A DNA stretch of 64,000 nt from Hofstenia miamia (taxonomy: Eukaryota > Xenacoelomorpha > Acoela > Hofsteniidae), in NCBI GenBank assembly GCA_900660155.1, contig CABFPE010000727.1, positions 44,317 through 108,316 of the forward strand, read 5' to 3'. Position 1 is the first letter of the stretch; the number at the start of each line of letters is the position of its first letter. This document shows, in pieces, positions 12,732-22,320 of the stretch. Under the pieces are notes generated by a model. That model was not told the origin of the DNA, did no database searches, and worked only from the letters and a program-made list of their open reading frames with translations. Made by a program: the position numbers and the translations under genes.

Positions 12732-12762
<31 letters not shown>
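12732..12762. repeat. (TA)n microsatellite
   Basis: TA run immediately left of the duplicated block that precedes the assembly gap. Confidence 0.9.
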
Positions 12763-12765
<3 letters not shown>

Positions 12766-12858
12766 ATAAAGGAAATAGTAATCTAATAAATTAAATAGCA
12801 TTTACAGGTTTATAAGAAAAAAAGTGATACTGAAATATAAATGCGAATGTGATTAATA

Positions 12859-12966
12859 NNNNNNNNNNNNNNNNNNNNNNNNNNNNNNNNNNNNNNNNNN
12901 NNNNNNNNNNNNNNNNNNNNNNNNNNNNNNNNNNNNNNNNNNNNNNNNNNNNNNNNNNNNNNNNNN
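12859..12966. other. Assembly gap (108 N)
   Basis: Unknown bases. The 94 bases left of the gap (12765-12858) recur exactly right of it (12978-13071), each preceded by TA repeats. The true sequence may therefore be a single copy. Confidence 0.98.
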
Positions 12967-13354
12967 TATATATATATAATAAAGGAAATAGTAATCTAAT
13001 AAATTAAATAGCATTTACAGGTTTATAAGAAAAAAAGTGATACTGAAATATAAATGCGAATGTGATTAATAAAATATTTCATGCAATTGATCAACTTCAA
13101 GACATTTTGGAGAATGCTTGAACGAACATGTTTTAATACACATGCAAACAGAAATCTAATAACGCATACGTGAAGCAAAGGAAATCATTTTTAAATACCT
13201 ACTCAACATCAAAATTCAAATATAACAAAATCCATCATTAATAAGGAATATTCAAATAAAACCAAATGCTAGTAAACAATCAGATTAACAATGAACTTTG
13301 TTGGTATGTGCGGATAAAACACGGTACCCGGAAATATTACCAGTATCACACATC

Positions 13355-13677
13355 AGATTTATCAACAAGCCGAGCTTCTAACGATCCGAACCGAGCTTGA
13401 ACAGAGCATTGAACATACAATGAGCCCAAAACGAGCCTTTTTTAGACAAAGCAAGTTTATAGTACTGCTTCTTAATTTGATTATGCAGATTTTTCTTATT
13501 TTTTCATTCAATATGCCTTTCTTATAATCTTATTTTAGAAATATATTAAATTAAAGGAAGAGCTATGTAAAAAATTTTGAGAGCGCATTATTTTTTTATA
13601 TAACGAGCCGAGCCGAACTTACTCAAAATTTAAACGTGCCGGGCCGAAGTTAGAAATTTCGGCTCGTTGACAAGTCT
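13355..13677. mobile_element. TIR-type MITE with GAGCC-rich ends
   Basis: The left end AGATTTATCAACAAGCCGAG and the reverse complement of the right end AGACTTGTCAACGAGCCGAA match well. The motifs GAGCCGAGC, CGAGCTTG and CGAGCC recur inside both ends. Subterminal repeats of this kind are usual in hAT-type MITEs, but I could not identify an 8-bp duplication. Confidence 0.5.
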
Positions 13678-13852
13678 ACCGCACGCCACTAATACCTATA
13701 CTGATTTGCCTGATTGTATAAACTATTATATAATTAATTAATAAATTATTGAATATTTATCAAAAACATTTTCATGGAATTTTTTATTAGAATTTGTCTT
13801 TGGATAGCACTTGATGCTATTTTAATTGGGACAATACAAAGGAATAATTTAC

Positions 13853-14126
13853 CTTTTGACAATAAATCTTCTCGCAGTGTCTCTAACTTTAAATCGTTGA
13901 CTCCAAAGGATTTCCGCCACTTCAGAAAGTCGCAAATTCTTTTTAGAGCTAGTTTCGTATTTCCTCGAGCAAATTTTTCGTGTAATAAAAACTTTTTCAC
14001 AAAGACATCATTTGTTTTAAACCGTATGATGTCTCTTTCATCGTAAAGAGCTGGCGAAGGTTCGGTGTTTAGAAAGTCACTCCTGAGTGCATCGATTTCT
14101 GCTTGACTAGCCACTAAACTCGTCAT
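13853..14126 (-). CDS. MOSPD2: MOSPD2-like gene, exon 1 (CRAL-TRIO N-terminal part)
   Basis: The frame reads MTSLVASQAEIDALRSDFLN, then YDERDIIRFKTNDVFVKKFL, KLALKRICDFLKWRKSFGVN and ends LREDLLSK at the donor AAAAG|GTAAAT. Vertebrate MOSPD2 has YDARDVERLQQDDNWVESYL followed by ETLKMLDESFQWRKEISVND at the same spacing, which identifies the CRAL-TRIO N-terminal helical region. I chose the ATG at 14126. An in-frame ATG lies nine codons upstream (14153), and ATCAG just before 14126 could instead be an acceptor. The exon ends in phase 1, which fits exon 2. Confidence 0.9.
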
Positions 14127-14153
14127 CTGATCATAGGTTATCAGTATTTGCAA

Positions 14154-15020
14154 AATTTAAATTAGCGCTAAACAAATTGCATGTAACATCGGGACAGAAA
14201 TCTGTAAAATAAAGATACATGCTAAGTGATTTATAGCGCTGTTTTCAAAGTGTGACTTCCCATTTGTCAAGTTGTTATGGGAATTGCTAAAATCTGGAAG
14301 TTTTAATTTACTGACTGGCTTCGCACATGATCTGGTTTTGTCAAATTTAAATATCACACTTAAAAAATAGAGGGATTAACTTGTTAAAATGCCACATAAT
14401 AAAGTCCCTGCGCGTAAGAAATATCGATTAATGAGATGCTGTAAAACAATAAAATAATGTAAGAATTTTGAAATAGCTGAAAACTTACTGTTATCACGAT
14501 CGCTGCTCTAAAAACCAACATTTAATAGAAAAACGATGTATGAATATAATACCAAACTTTTTGAAACGTGCATATATGTATGATTTGTTTATTTATTTAA
14601 GATAGAAGGCATTGTGTAAACAAGAGAAAGCTTATCAAAATTGAGAGATTTAAATCATTGTTAAAATTTTGTTTGGATTCGCATGCACACAATTCCTTTC
14701 TTCTGATAATTGAGGTCTTTTGATGTATGGGGACTATATCATTTATTATCTGGTTCTTATCAAATAATGTAAATGTGCCTGTCCATTTTCATTTAGGATA
14801 GCATTACAGTAATCAAGTTCGAAATTCTCTATTATGATAGTACCAGGCACCAATGAAAACTATCAATTTCAAACACCGTTCTGCTACCGCTATACTTTGC
14901 GTTTTAAAATGTAAAATATTTAGATTTAGGATAGAATTTTACAAGTATGCATACCTGATTACAGATTTCTAGATATTTATGTATCTTGTTATGAGGATAA
15001 ATCTCCTAATAAGGTTCAAA
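14154..15020. other. Upstream flank of the MOSPD2-like gene
   Basis: AT-rich sequence that should contain the promoter of the minus-strand MOSPD2-like gene. A 66-codon minus frame at 14157-14357 has no recognisable features. No clear TATA box, initiator or CpG-rich block was identified. Confidence 0.4.
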
Positions 15021-15024
15021 TATA

Positions 15025-15381
15025 CAGGGTGTCCGAAAGGTTTTTGTCAATTTAGAGTTATAGTTTTCTCACGGAATATGTAATAATGTATTTAATATTT
15101 TCTACAGTCTCGTCAATCGTCCTCTATCGGTGGTTTTCGATCGCCAGTTGCTCAAAATTTTTGGTTGCGAATCTCATTACGATGAGAGATATCTTCATCA
15201 GGAAACTGGAGTGGTATACTTGTGATTATTGTGAAAAACATGCGCCACTAAAACACGAACTGTTCAATCGTTAACACCATCTTCTTTCAGTGATGATAAT
15301 TTGCATTCTCGCTTTTATCAATTCTTTAAACAGAATACTTTCAACAAAAACTTTTCAGTAAGAAGAACTTTGCGTACACCT
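15025..15381. mobile_element. Possible mariner-type MITE remnant
   Basis: The left end CAGGGTGTCCGAAAGG follows TATA, and about 355 bp to the right the sequence TTTGCGTACACCTTATATAT gives a loose inverted match. CAGGGTGTCC is a common terminus of IS630/mariner-type elements. Both ends have decayed and the internal sequence shows no transposase motif. Confidence 0.35.
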
Positions 15382-16101
15382 TATATATAAACTGAAAAAA
15401 GATTTCAACTAGAGACATTGAAGCATGTATATAACTTAGTTTACAAATTGCAGGATGTAAAATAACACTAAAATTTGAATTTATAGAAACTCTCAAGACC
15501 AAGAAAAAAAAAGTGAACTGTTTCTCAGTTATGATGTTTTTCATTTCTAATTCATATTGAAAAATTAATGACTCATAACTAAATTTCAATCAACGTGAAA
15601 TGTGGTGATACCTAGACTTATACAAACAACATTTGTATTTGAACTTTAAAAGTGCAACAAATGCTCCACTTAATTCAAAATTCTATGTGAACTTCACTTT
15701 TTCTAAATTTGTTTAGAAATTCAAATTAGTAAATTTAACTGAATTATCTTTCTCCAGATGATTTGAGCAACTTCTTTTAATTCTTTATTTAGTTGTCGAC
15801 ATTGGAATGCACTTAAAGTAATAGACTATCTTTGGGAAATCCCATCTACAACAAACTGTTTACTTTCATAGAGTGATATTAGAAAACTTTAAAATTAATT
15901 TTGCAAGAATTTTTTTACCTTAAGAATTTTAGTTATACAAAAAATCTGTTATCCTATTATTAAAAAAAATAAGATGGCGTCAAATGCCCTTAGACCTACA
16001 AAAAAATTTAAATCCTCACAACGCATTAATTACTTAGAGTATCTAAAATCCGAAAACACTATGCTATAGAAGAATGTCTTTTCTTTTACGTACGCTTTAA
16101 A

Positions 16102-16213
16102 ATATGTTAATTATAAGCCAATCACATTAGACCAATGACATGATTTTATCTCATACTGCATAATATGTTAATTATAAGCCAATCACATTAGACCAATGAC
16201 ATGATTTTATCTC
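16102..16213 (+). repeat. 61-bp tandem repeat, two copies
   Basis: The unit starts ATATGTTAATTATAAGCCAA and runs through CACATTAGACCAATGACATG to TCTCATACTGCATA. It repeats at 16102 and 16163 with no visible difference, until a single N at 16214 ends the array. The same unit forms the 5' leader of the Tc1 element at 20.7 kb. No TIR or transposase is found here. Confidence 0.9.
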
Positions 16214-16214
16214 N

Positions 16215-16640
16215 CATCTTGAGATGGACCGGGCAGGGTTTGTTGAAGTATTGGAAAAATTGGCCAAAAGCGAGCCAAATACTTCAAAAATTACATTCTA
16301 TTATTACTAATGTCATAAAATTTATAAACACTAAATAATATTTACATTTATAAATTTGTATCATATACTCTTCTAAAATTCAGTTTTTGGTTTTAATTTC
16401 AGGGCATAGATATTATTAAGAGGTCCTAAAATAAACAACTTTGCTTCGCAAGCTGTAAAATTACAGAAGTATTTGGTAAAAACTATAAATGGCCCTAAAA
16501 TGACCCGAATTAGCATTAAGTTAAGTAAGCCTACCATATTTCTACTGAGCCAAAGGCTTCGTGATTTTAGTCGAGTTTGGGCATAGGTTTCAGCCCATGT
16601 CCACATCTGTTGTGAATGATACTCGCACAGTCTGTTTACA
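16215..16640. repeat. Diverged dispersed repeat, copy 1
   Basis: CGGGCAGGGTTTGTTGAAGT and the bases after it resemble 24210 onward (GGGCAGGGGTTTTACTGAAT). The likeness continues intermittently for about 400 bp, including TATACTCTT...TTTCAG and a TCGTG...TAGTC.AGT segment. On the minus strand this copy has a 148-codon frame (16373-16819), part of which (TYAQTRLKSRSLW) lies in the conserved stretch. The family is unknown. Confidence 0.4.
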
Positions 16641-16926
16641 GACACCAAAATTGTAAAGGTTATTTGTTGTTTTGTCTTCCTTATGATGTGAAGATCAAGT
16701 ATGAACTTGAAAGTCTTTACAGAAATCAGATTTTCATTAATAATAGTCAATATTTTTGATGTACTTAAGGAACAGGAATAATTTCTTGCACAAATCTTTA
16801 CTCTTACATGAGAAAACATTGAAACATGGATGCGTCCACATCTAAGTATTCTAAATGTCTTAAAAAATCACCAAGATGTGGGCAAAGAAATTCGTAGCCT
16901 AATAATATCACCAAGGGTATCAAAAT

Positions 16927-17147
16927 CAATGGCGTAAGCAAGGAGGGACATGGTTGAATGTCCCCCGTCAGGTGTCCAAAAGTGGCTAAATAAAAAAAAT
17001 TGTAAAAAAATAAAATTTAAATTCTACGGTTGTGAAATGTATTTTAGGCTCTTTTTTTAATATTTTGAAAATTTTTCACAAGGCTTTGACCCGCTTTTGG
17101 TAATGACAAAGACCTCCCCATGTCAGAGAATCCTGCGTACGCTCCTG
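16927..17147. mobile_element. hAT-like MITE with degenerate 8-bp target duplication
   Basis: The left end CAATGGCGTAAGCAAGG and the right end, read inverted, CAGGAGCGTACGCAGGATT fit the CAGNGGCGTANNCAGG terminus of hAT MITEs. The flanking octamers ATCAAAAT and ATTAAGAT agree at six of eight positions, as expected for an aged 8-bp duplication. There is no coding sequence in the 221 bp. Confidence 0.7.
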
Positions 17148-18349
17148 ATTAAGATAAAGAACTTGTTCCAAATTTGAAAGTGAAGAATCAAATCATGCCA
17201 AATTTACTGAAATCTGTTAGAATTTCGGCTAATCTTTCTATAATTGAAAATGTATTCGGTATTCATGTATTACGAAATATTTTATTGCGTAGGTATTTCG
17301 TGTATTCGAATGTTTTGCTTAGTTTACATGTATATCAAGAAGGAAAGGAAATTTATCTTCAATTTTGTAAATAGGAATGCGTTATAAGACAAATTTCAAG
17401 CAATTTCTACAAACACTTAGCTCTGTGCATACGTTATTTTCTTACCAATTTTACTAAATTTTCCAGTTTAAGTCGAAGACTGGCTAGCACTTGCAGGCAT
17501 TGAAGCTGTTTATCAAAAATATAATCAATTAAATTTTTTACAAGTAGTTCGAGTATTTTACAATTTCAAATAATAAATTGGTTACGTTATTTTATATTAA
17601 ATACTCGTGTACTTTATCGTATATCTTGAATAACACACTTTTAACAATTTTGCCTTATTAAGACATTGGAATTATAAAATTCATTTAAAATAACTTACCA
17701 AGAGATTAGAACTCATGATATATTTGCGGTAGCTACACTTTCTGTGAATATTGACACAGGAGCTTGTAATAGTTGACAACGGAAGCCTTTATAGCTATGA
17801 TTTCAGCGAGGCAGGTGCAAACTTCGCTTTATGTTCAAGTGTTCAATGTATTAACAAAAGAGATTGAGTATGTTAAAGATGATTGTTTGTAATTCGTTTG
17901 AATGCATATCAAATCAAAGACTAACTTTTCAAAAACATTTTTCCTTCCAACAGTGCGCATGATCTTTATCAATGAAGTAATGCGACATTTTGACTGCAAT
18001 AAAATGGTCTCAGGCAAAGCATGATTTTAAAAAACTTGAAACTAATTAATGTTAATGATTATTCTTAATCTTAAGAACACTTGAATTTAGTTCACAAATT
18101 ATCAATATAAAGAAAATGTTTATATTGATTGCAAGACAAAATGGTTCAAATATTAATAAAATGAAAATTAATAGTGAAGTTTCACAAGGTTCAGGGGTAG
18201 GACTGTTGATATTATTCTTTATGTATAAGTCATCATTTTAGTGAAAATATTAACGTAGTCAATATGCTGATGAGACAATGAAGTCTACTACAAGATCCAA
18301 AATTATACAATGTATTGAAGTTTAATGTCGATTAAAAATGGCATACTTA

Positions 18350-18889
18350 AGGTGTGTTCCCACTATCGACTTTTATCATCTGTCAAGAAATCGGTGATAA
18401 AAGTCGATAGTGTGAACACTCTATCTGCTTTTTTATCGGCTGATAAAAGTCGATAGTCTGAACGCTCCATCCGATTTTTTGGCAAAACAGCCAGATTACT
18501 ATCATCTGATAATTTATCAGCTGATAAAAGTCGATAGTCTGAACGGTACTAAAACTAGTCGAATAGCTACTTGAAACTAATTGCTTACTTCTCAAGTAGG
18601 GAACAGACTTCCAAAACATAAATTATTGTCGTTGAAATATTTCAACTTCAAAATATGTAAACATAGTTTACATTCCAAGACAAACCAATCCATAAACACA
18701 TGTTGTTTTTCTTACTGTCAATCAAAAGATGATAATTTATCATCTGATAAAAAATCGATAGTCTGAACGCTCTTCCAACTCCGCTTTTTCTGATAAAAAA
18801 TCGGATGATAAAAAATCGCCAATGTGGACAAAAATAATTGCATTTTCGATTAAAATCTGCTGATAAAAGTCGATTGTGGGAACACACCT
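18350..18889. mobile_element. PIF/Harbinger-like MITE with internal repeats
   Basis: The ends AGGTGTGTTCCCACTATCGA and, inverted, AGGTGTGTTCCCACAATCGA are flanked on both sides by TTA, the TWA target duplication of PIF/Harbinger elements. Inside, CTGATAAAAGTCGATAGTCT and variants recur several times in both orientations, so the element can fold extensively. The central part (18550-18720) is unrelated AT-rich sequence. Confidence 0.8.
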
Positions 18890-18892
18890 TTA

Positions 18893-20675
18893 GGAATGAT
18901 AAATTATCATTTGAAAATGAAGTCAAGACACTTTCTAAACTTCAAAGGATTATGTTATCAGTAATTGGAAAATTATTTAGAGAGAATCTTACATATTTTT
19001 TATTAGCCTTATTCAGCCCATTAATTAACAAATCTCAACAAAGAAGGAAATTCAGATTATAAATGATTTATAAATTTGTGTAAAAAACAAATTACAATCA
19101 AGAAATAATTATTTTTTCTCATTAGAACTATTTTATTAATTATGGAATGCATTGCCACCTCCAACTAAAAGAAAAATCGATGTAAACAATTTATAATACC
19201 AAAGAATTCGATCAATTCCGAAAATCAAAACATAAACATTTTAAAGTCGTAATAAGGGCATTATTTTGTACATTGAATTATGGAAAAATGATTTTAAAAA
19301 TATATTCTATTCTGTTATAAAGTTGTATTATTTAACAAATCACTTGGGTATAATTCCAAATGCCTGAGTTTTTTTAGAAAAATTATTAGTTTCATTAAAA
19401 CATGAAGGTGTTATAAATCTTGTGGACCGACAATAAATGCATGTTAGAAAATGTTTTTCATTCAATAATATAATATATAATTTATTAAAATAGAAATTGA
19501 TGAACTGCAAAATATTAATTTTGCACTTGTTCTTTGCTTAGCTAAAACTTGTATGGTACACACATAAACCGAGCATTTGCATAAGCTGTCAATTTTTAAG
19601 TTTTATAATTATCTTTATGTCAATAGGTTTTTAATAATAATACTCAAAATCAACTTCCAATTTAAGAATATTACTCAACTTGAGAATTATTTTAGCTTAT
19701 ACCGCCAGAGGTGGTAATAAACAAGTGTTTCAAAAAAGTGAACTTTAAGAGGTGCATATGTGTGCAATAAACTAATGTGTACTAATTAAACTACTTTTTG
19801 CAAGTTCTCACTAGCAAAAAACTAGATAAACAAGGAGGAGTTGGTCACCCCAGTTTTCGCATAGCTCTTTCCAAACCAATAACAGTAGAATTTCTCATTT
19901 CCAGCCGGTAATATTGTTCGGGAATTATATTCTCCGGAAAATTGTGATGATTCGATATGTAGAAAAATGCTAATTGTAACAATAAATCTTCCAAATAAAT
20001 AATAAGGGAAAGATAAAGTTCAACATTGTAAATATGACTGCATTTTGATATTTACTATGCATGCTTAAGCATGTAGCAAAATCATGATGACGTTTTATTC
20101 TTTGGTTTCCTAGGCATGAGTATGAATATTTACACTGACAATAAGTTGTCAGTCATTTTTACGCCAAATATCGCTCCTAAAAATTTGTTGTTATATCACC
20201 ACATTAAGAAGAAATCAGTTCAGTAATTAGGTTGCTCGGATAAAATGTGTCCAAACCATGCCATCCGGATAAAAAATTCCGGAAATTAGATCTTTTGCTC
20301 TCTCTAGTAGTAGGCAGTTTAAATTTAGGAAATTGATGTTTAATAACTACTCCTGGACTTAAAATAGTTAATGAATATCAAGTCAAATTTTTTGAAATTT
20401 ACTTATTTATATTTTATTACAAAAGAACTAATTTCCATAACAGGAATTTGTACAACGATATTTAGAGATACCAACGTCCTCGTCAAAGCATCCATAGAAT
20501 CTTCCAAATATTAGAAAAAAATTTCATTTGTCATTCACAATAAACTTTTAGTGAAATGAGCGTAGATCTCTTACAGATTATTGAAGATTATTTAGAGACA
20601 TTTGAACCAAATTACAAATCCAAGAACCATTCATCATTAATACACATAATATAGCAATATATATATATATATATA
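18893..20675. other. AT-rich stretch without recognisable genes
   Basis: No gene is evident. The block 19840-20290 is somewhat less AT-rich, with CpG-containing words such as CCAGCCGG and CCATCCGG, but no frame or element end could be supported. Confidence 0.4.
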
Positions 20676-20727
20676 CAGGGTCAGGCAAATTAATTGAATC
20701 ACCGTATAGAATTTATATAATGTATGC

Positions 20728-20903
20728 ATATGTTAATTATAAGCCAATCACATTAGACCAATGACATGATTTTATCTCATACTGCATAATATGTTAATTA
20801 TAAGCCAATCACATTAGACCAATGACATGATTTTATCTCATACTGCATAATATGTTAATTATAAGCCAATCACATTAGACCAATGACATGATTTTATCTC
20901 ATA
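20728..20903 (+). repeat. 61-bp tandem repeat in transposon 5' leader
   Basis: Units begin at 20728, 20789 and 20850, exactly 61 bases apart, and the third is cut short by ATACGTTTGC. The copies look identical. The array lies between the left TIR and the transposase start, where some Tc1 elements carry subterminal transposase-binding repeats. The same unit occurs at 16102-16213. Confidence 0.95.
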
Positions 20904-20943
20904 CGTTTGCTTATTCGTCTGTTTTTCTCTATAGTAATCTGTT

Positions 20944-21957
20944 ATGGATACTCCACTAAACATCAGACGGCTTGTTATTCTAAACCACAGAAATGGTCAT
21001 AGCCAGCGCCAAATTGCTTCCATGTTGTCCATATCGCAACCAACAGTTAACCGCATCATTCGCCAGCATAATATGATACAATCTTTATTCCATATCGCAA
21101 CCAACAGGTGTGGTCGTCGAAGATCTCTCACACAACACACTGAACGACTCATCCGAAGAATTGTGGTGGCAAATCCAACTCTATCAGCCAGGCAGGTACA
21201 GCATTCTGCGGGTGGAGAAGCTGCTAATGTGGACGTCAGTACCATTAGAAGGTCCCTGAGGCGTTCAGGGCTAGTAGCCTATCGACCAGTGCCTTCGCCT
21301 AATCTAACAGCACCAAGGATGCATCGGCGGTTACAGTGGGCACGGGAGCACATTAACTGGACAGCAGCACAGTGGCGAAGGATAGTCTTCAGTGATGAAA
21401 CTACCATTGAAATAGGAACTGCGCGACCCCTGTTTGTTCGCAGAGGACGTGGTGAAGCGATCAGACCACAACACACAGTTCAGCGGCGCTCCTTTGTAAC
21501 CAAGATCATGTTTTGGGGGTGCATTACAGCCGACGGCCCTGGTCCACTTGTTCCTCTCGAAGGCACAATGACTGCTGCGAAGTACCTGGAGGTTTTACAG
21601 AATAATCTGCTCCCACTATTTGCTCAGCAGATTCCTGTCTACACCCATTTCCAACAGGATAATGCTCCCTCGCACAAGGCTCATGCTGTTCTGGCTTTCT
21701 TTGAAAGAAACAACATTGCTCTGCTCTGCTGGCCTCCATACTCCCCTGATGCCAACTGCATCGAGAATGTGTGGGATATGCTGAAGAGAAAAGTGCAACA
21801 GAGGCCACATAATACACGAGAACAAGTAATTGCCGCAGCTCAGGATGTTTGGCGCACAGATTTGCAGCTCCACAGGATGATTGATGAAGTCATTAACTCA
21901 ATGCCTCGACGAGTTGCAGCTCTGCGGGCTGCCCGTGGTGGTTATACTGGCTACTAA
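20944..21957 (+). CDS. Tc1-type DD34E transposase, intact
   Basis: A 337-residue enzyme that cuts and inserts its own element at TA sites. Residues 8-42 form the first helix-turn-helix (GHSQRQIASMLSISQPTVNR). Residues 58-110 hold a GRRRSLT AT-hook-like linker and the second helix-turn-helix. The catalytic triad is visible: D151 in VFSDETTIE, D239 in QQDNAPSHK and E274 in YSPDANCIENVW, with 34 residues between the last two. It ends INSMPRRVAALRAARGGYTG, the usual family terminus, and its length is typical. The first ATG follows the leader repeats directly. One oddity is that an 18-base word (CCATATCGCAACCAACAG) occurs twice, at residues 29-35 and 49-54, so the linker after the first helix-turn-helix looks like a small duplication. 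Confidence 0.97.
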   Translation: MDTPLNIRRLVILNHRNGHSQRQIASMLSISQPTVNRIIRQHNMIQSLFHIATNRCGRRRSLTQHTERLIRRIVVANPTLSARQVQHSAGGEAANVDVSTIRRSLRRSGLVAYRPVPSPNLTAPRMHRRLQWAREHINWTAAQWRRIVFSDETTIEIGTARPLFVRRGRGEAIRPQHTVQRRSFVTKIMFWGCITADGPGPLVPLEGTMTAAKYLEVLQNNLLPLFAQQIPVYTHFQQDNAPSHKAHAVLAFFERNNIALLCWPPYSPDANCIENVWDMLKRKVQQRPHNTREQVIAAAQDVWRTDLQLHRMIDEVINSMPRRVAALRAARGGYTGY

Positions 21958-22267
21958 AGTGATTTACTAACATCATACCTTATCACATTTGTATTCGTGT
22001 ACTGATAAAGCCAAAATATATGTGTTTTTGATGTTTTGTTCACTGTTAAATGCAAAAAACCTAGATTCTATACGGTGATTCAATTAATTTGCCTGACCCT
22101 GTATATATATATATTATATGGCACTAAATAGTATCAAATTTATCCTTATATTTAGTACCAGTAACCTATTGGTTTGAAAAAGATGTTTTTTGGCAACCCC
22201 ATATTTTTTGGTGTCTAGATATTGTAAATAGTTTCTGCAAAAATTTTATTTAATAAATCCTAGTGAA

Positions 22268-22274
22268 AAATTTC

Positions 22275-22316
<42 letters not shown>
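22268..22316. repeat. (TA)n microsatellite
   Basis: TA run about 180 bp right of the Tc1 element, ending in TATTTATG. Confidence 0.9.

Positions 22317-22319
<3 letters not shown>

Positions 22320-22320
<1 letters not shown>

Larger units (their letters stand above)
9662..13852 (-). other. MOSPD2-like intron 1
   Basis: A 4.2-kb intron in phase 1, from AAAAG|GTAAAT to TCTCTAG|GTGTT. It contains a deleted Tc1 element, TA microsatellites at 12367-12392 and 12732-12762, an assembly gap with duplicated flanks, and a TIR-type MITE. No exon was seen in it. Confidence 0.75.
20676..22101 (+). mobile_element. Complete Tc1/mariner element, 1426 bp
   Basis: The first 37 bases, starting CAGGGTCAGGCAAATTAATT, are repeated exactly in inverted form at the right end, and TA flanks both sides within a (TA)n tract. 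Between the ends lie a 5' leader of 61-bp repeats and one uninterrupted transposase gene. Perfect TIRs and an open gene mean a recent insertion that may still be mobile. The coding region is markedly richer in G+C than the surroundings, which fits an arrival from outside this AT-rich genome. Confidence 0.97.

Noticed and set aside
16373-16819. 148-residue minus-strand frame as a host gene
   Set aside because: Overlaps a dispersed repeat, with no recognised domain or splice signals.
21524-21873. Minus-strand frames of 85-97 residues
   Set aside because: Antisense shadows of the GC-richer Tc1 transposase.
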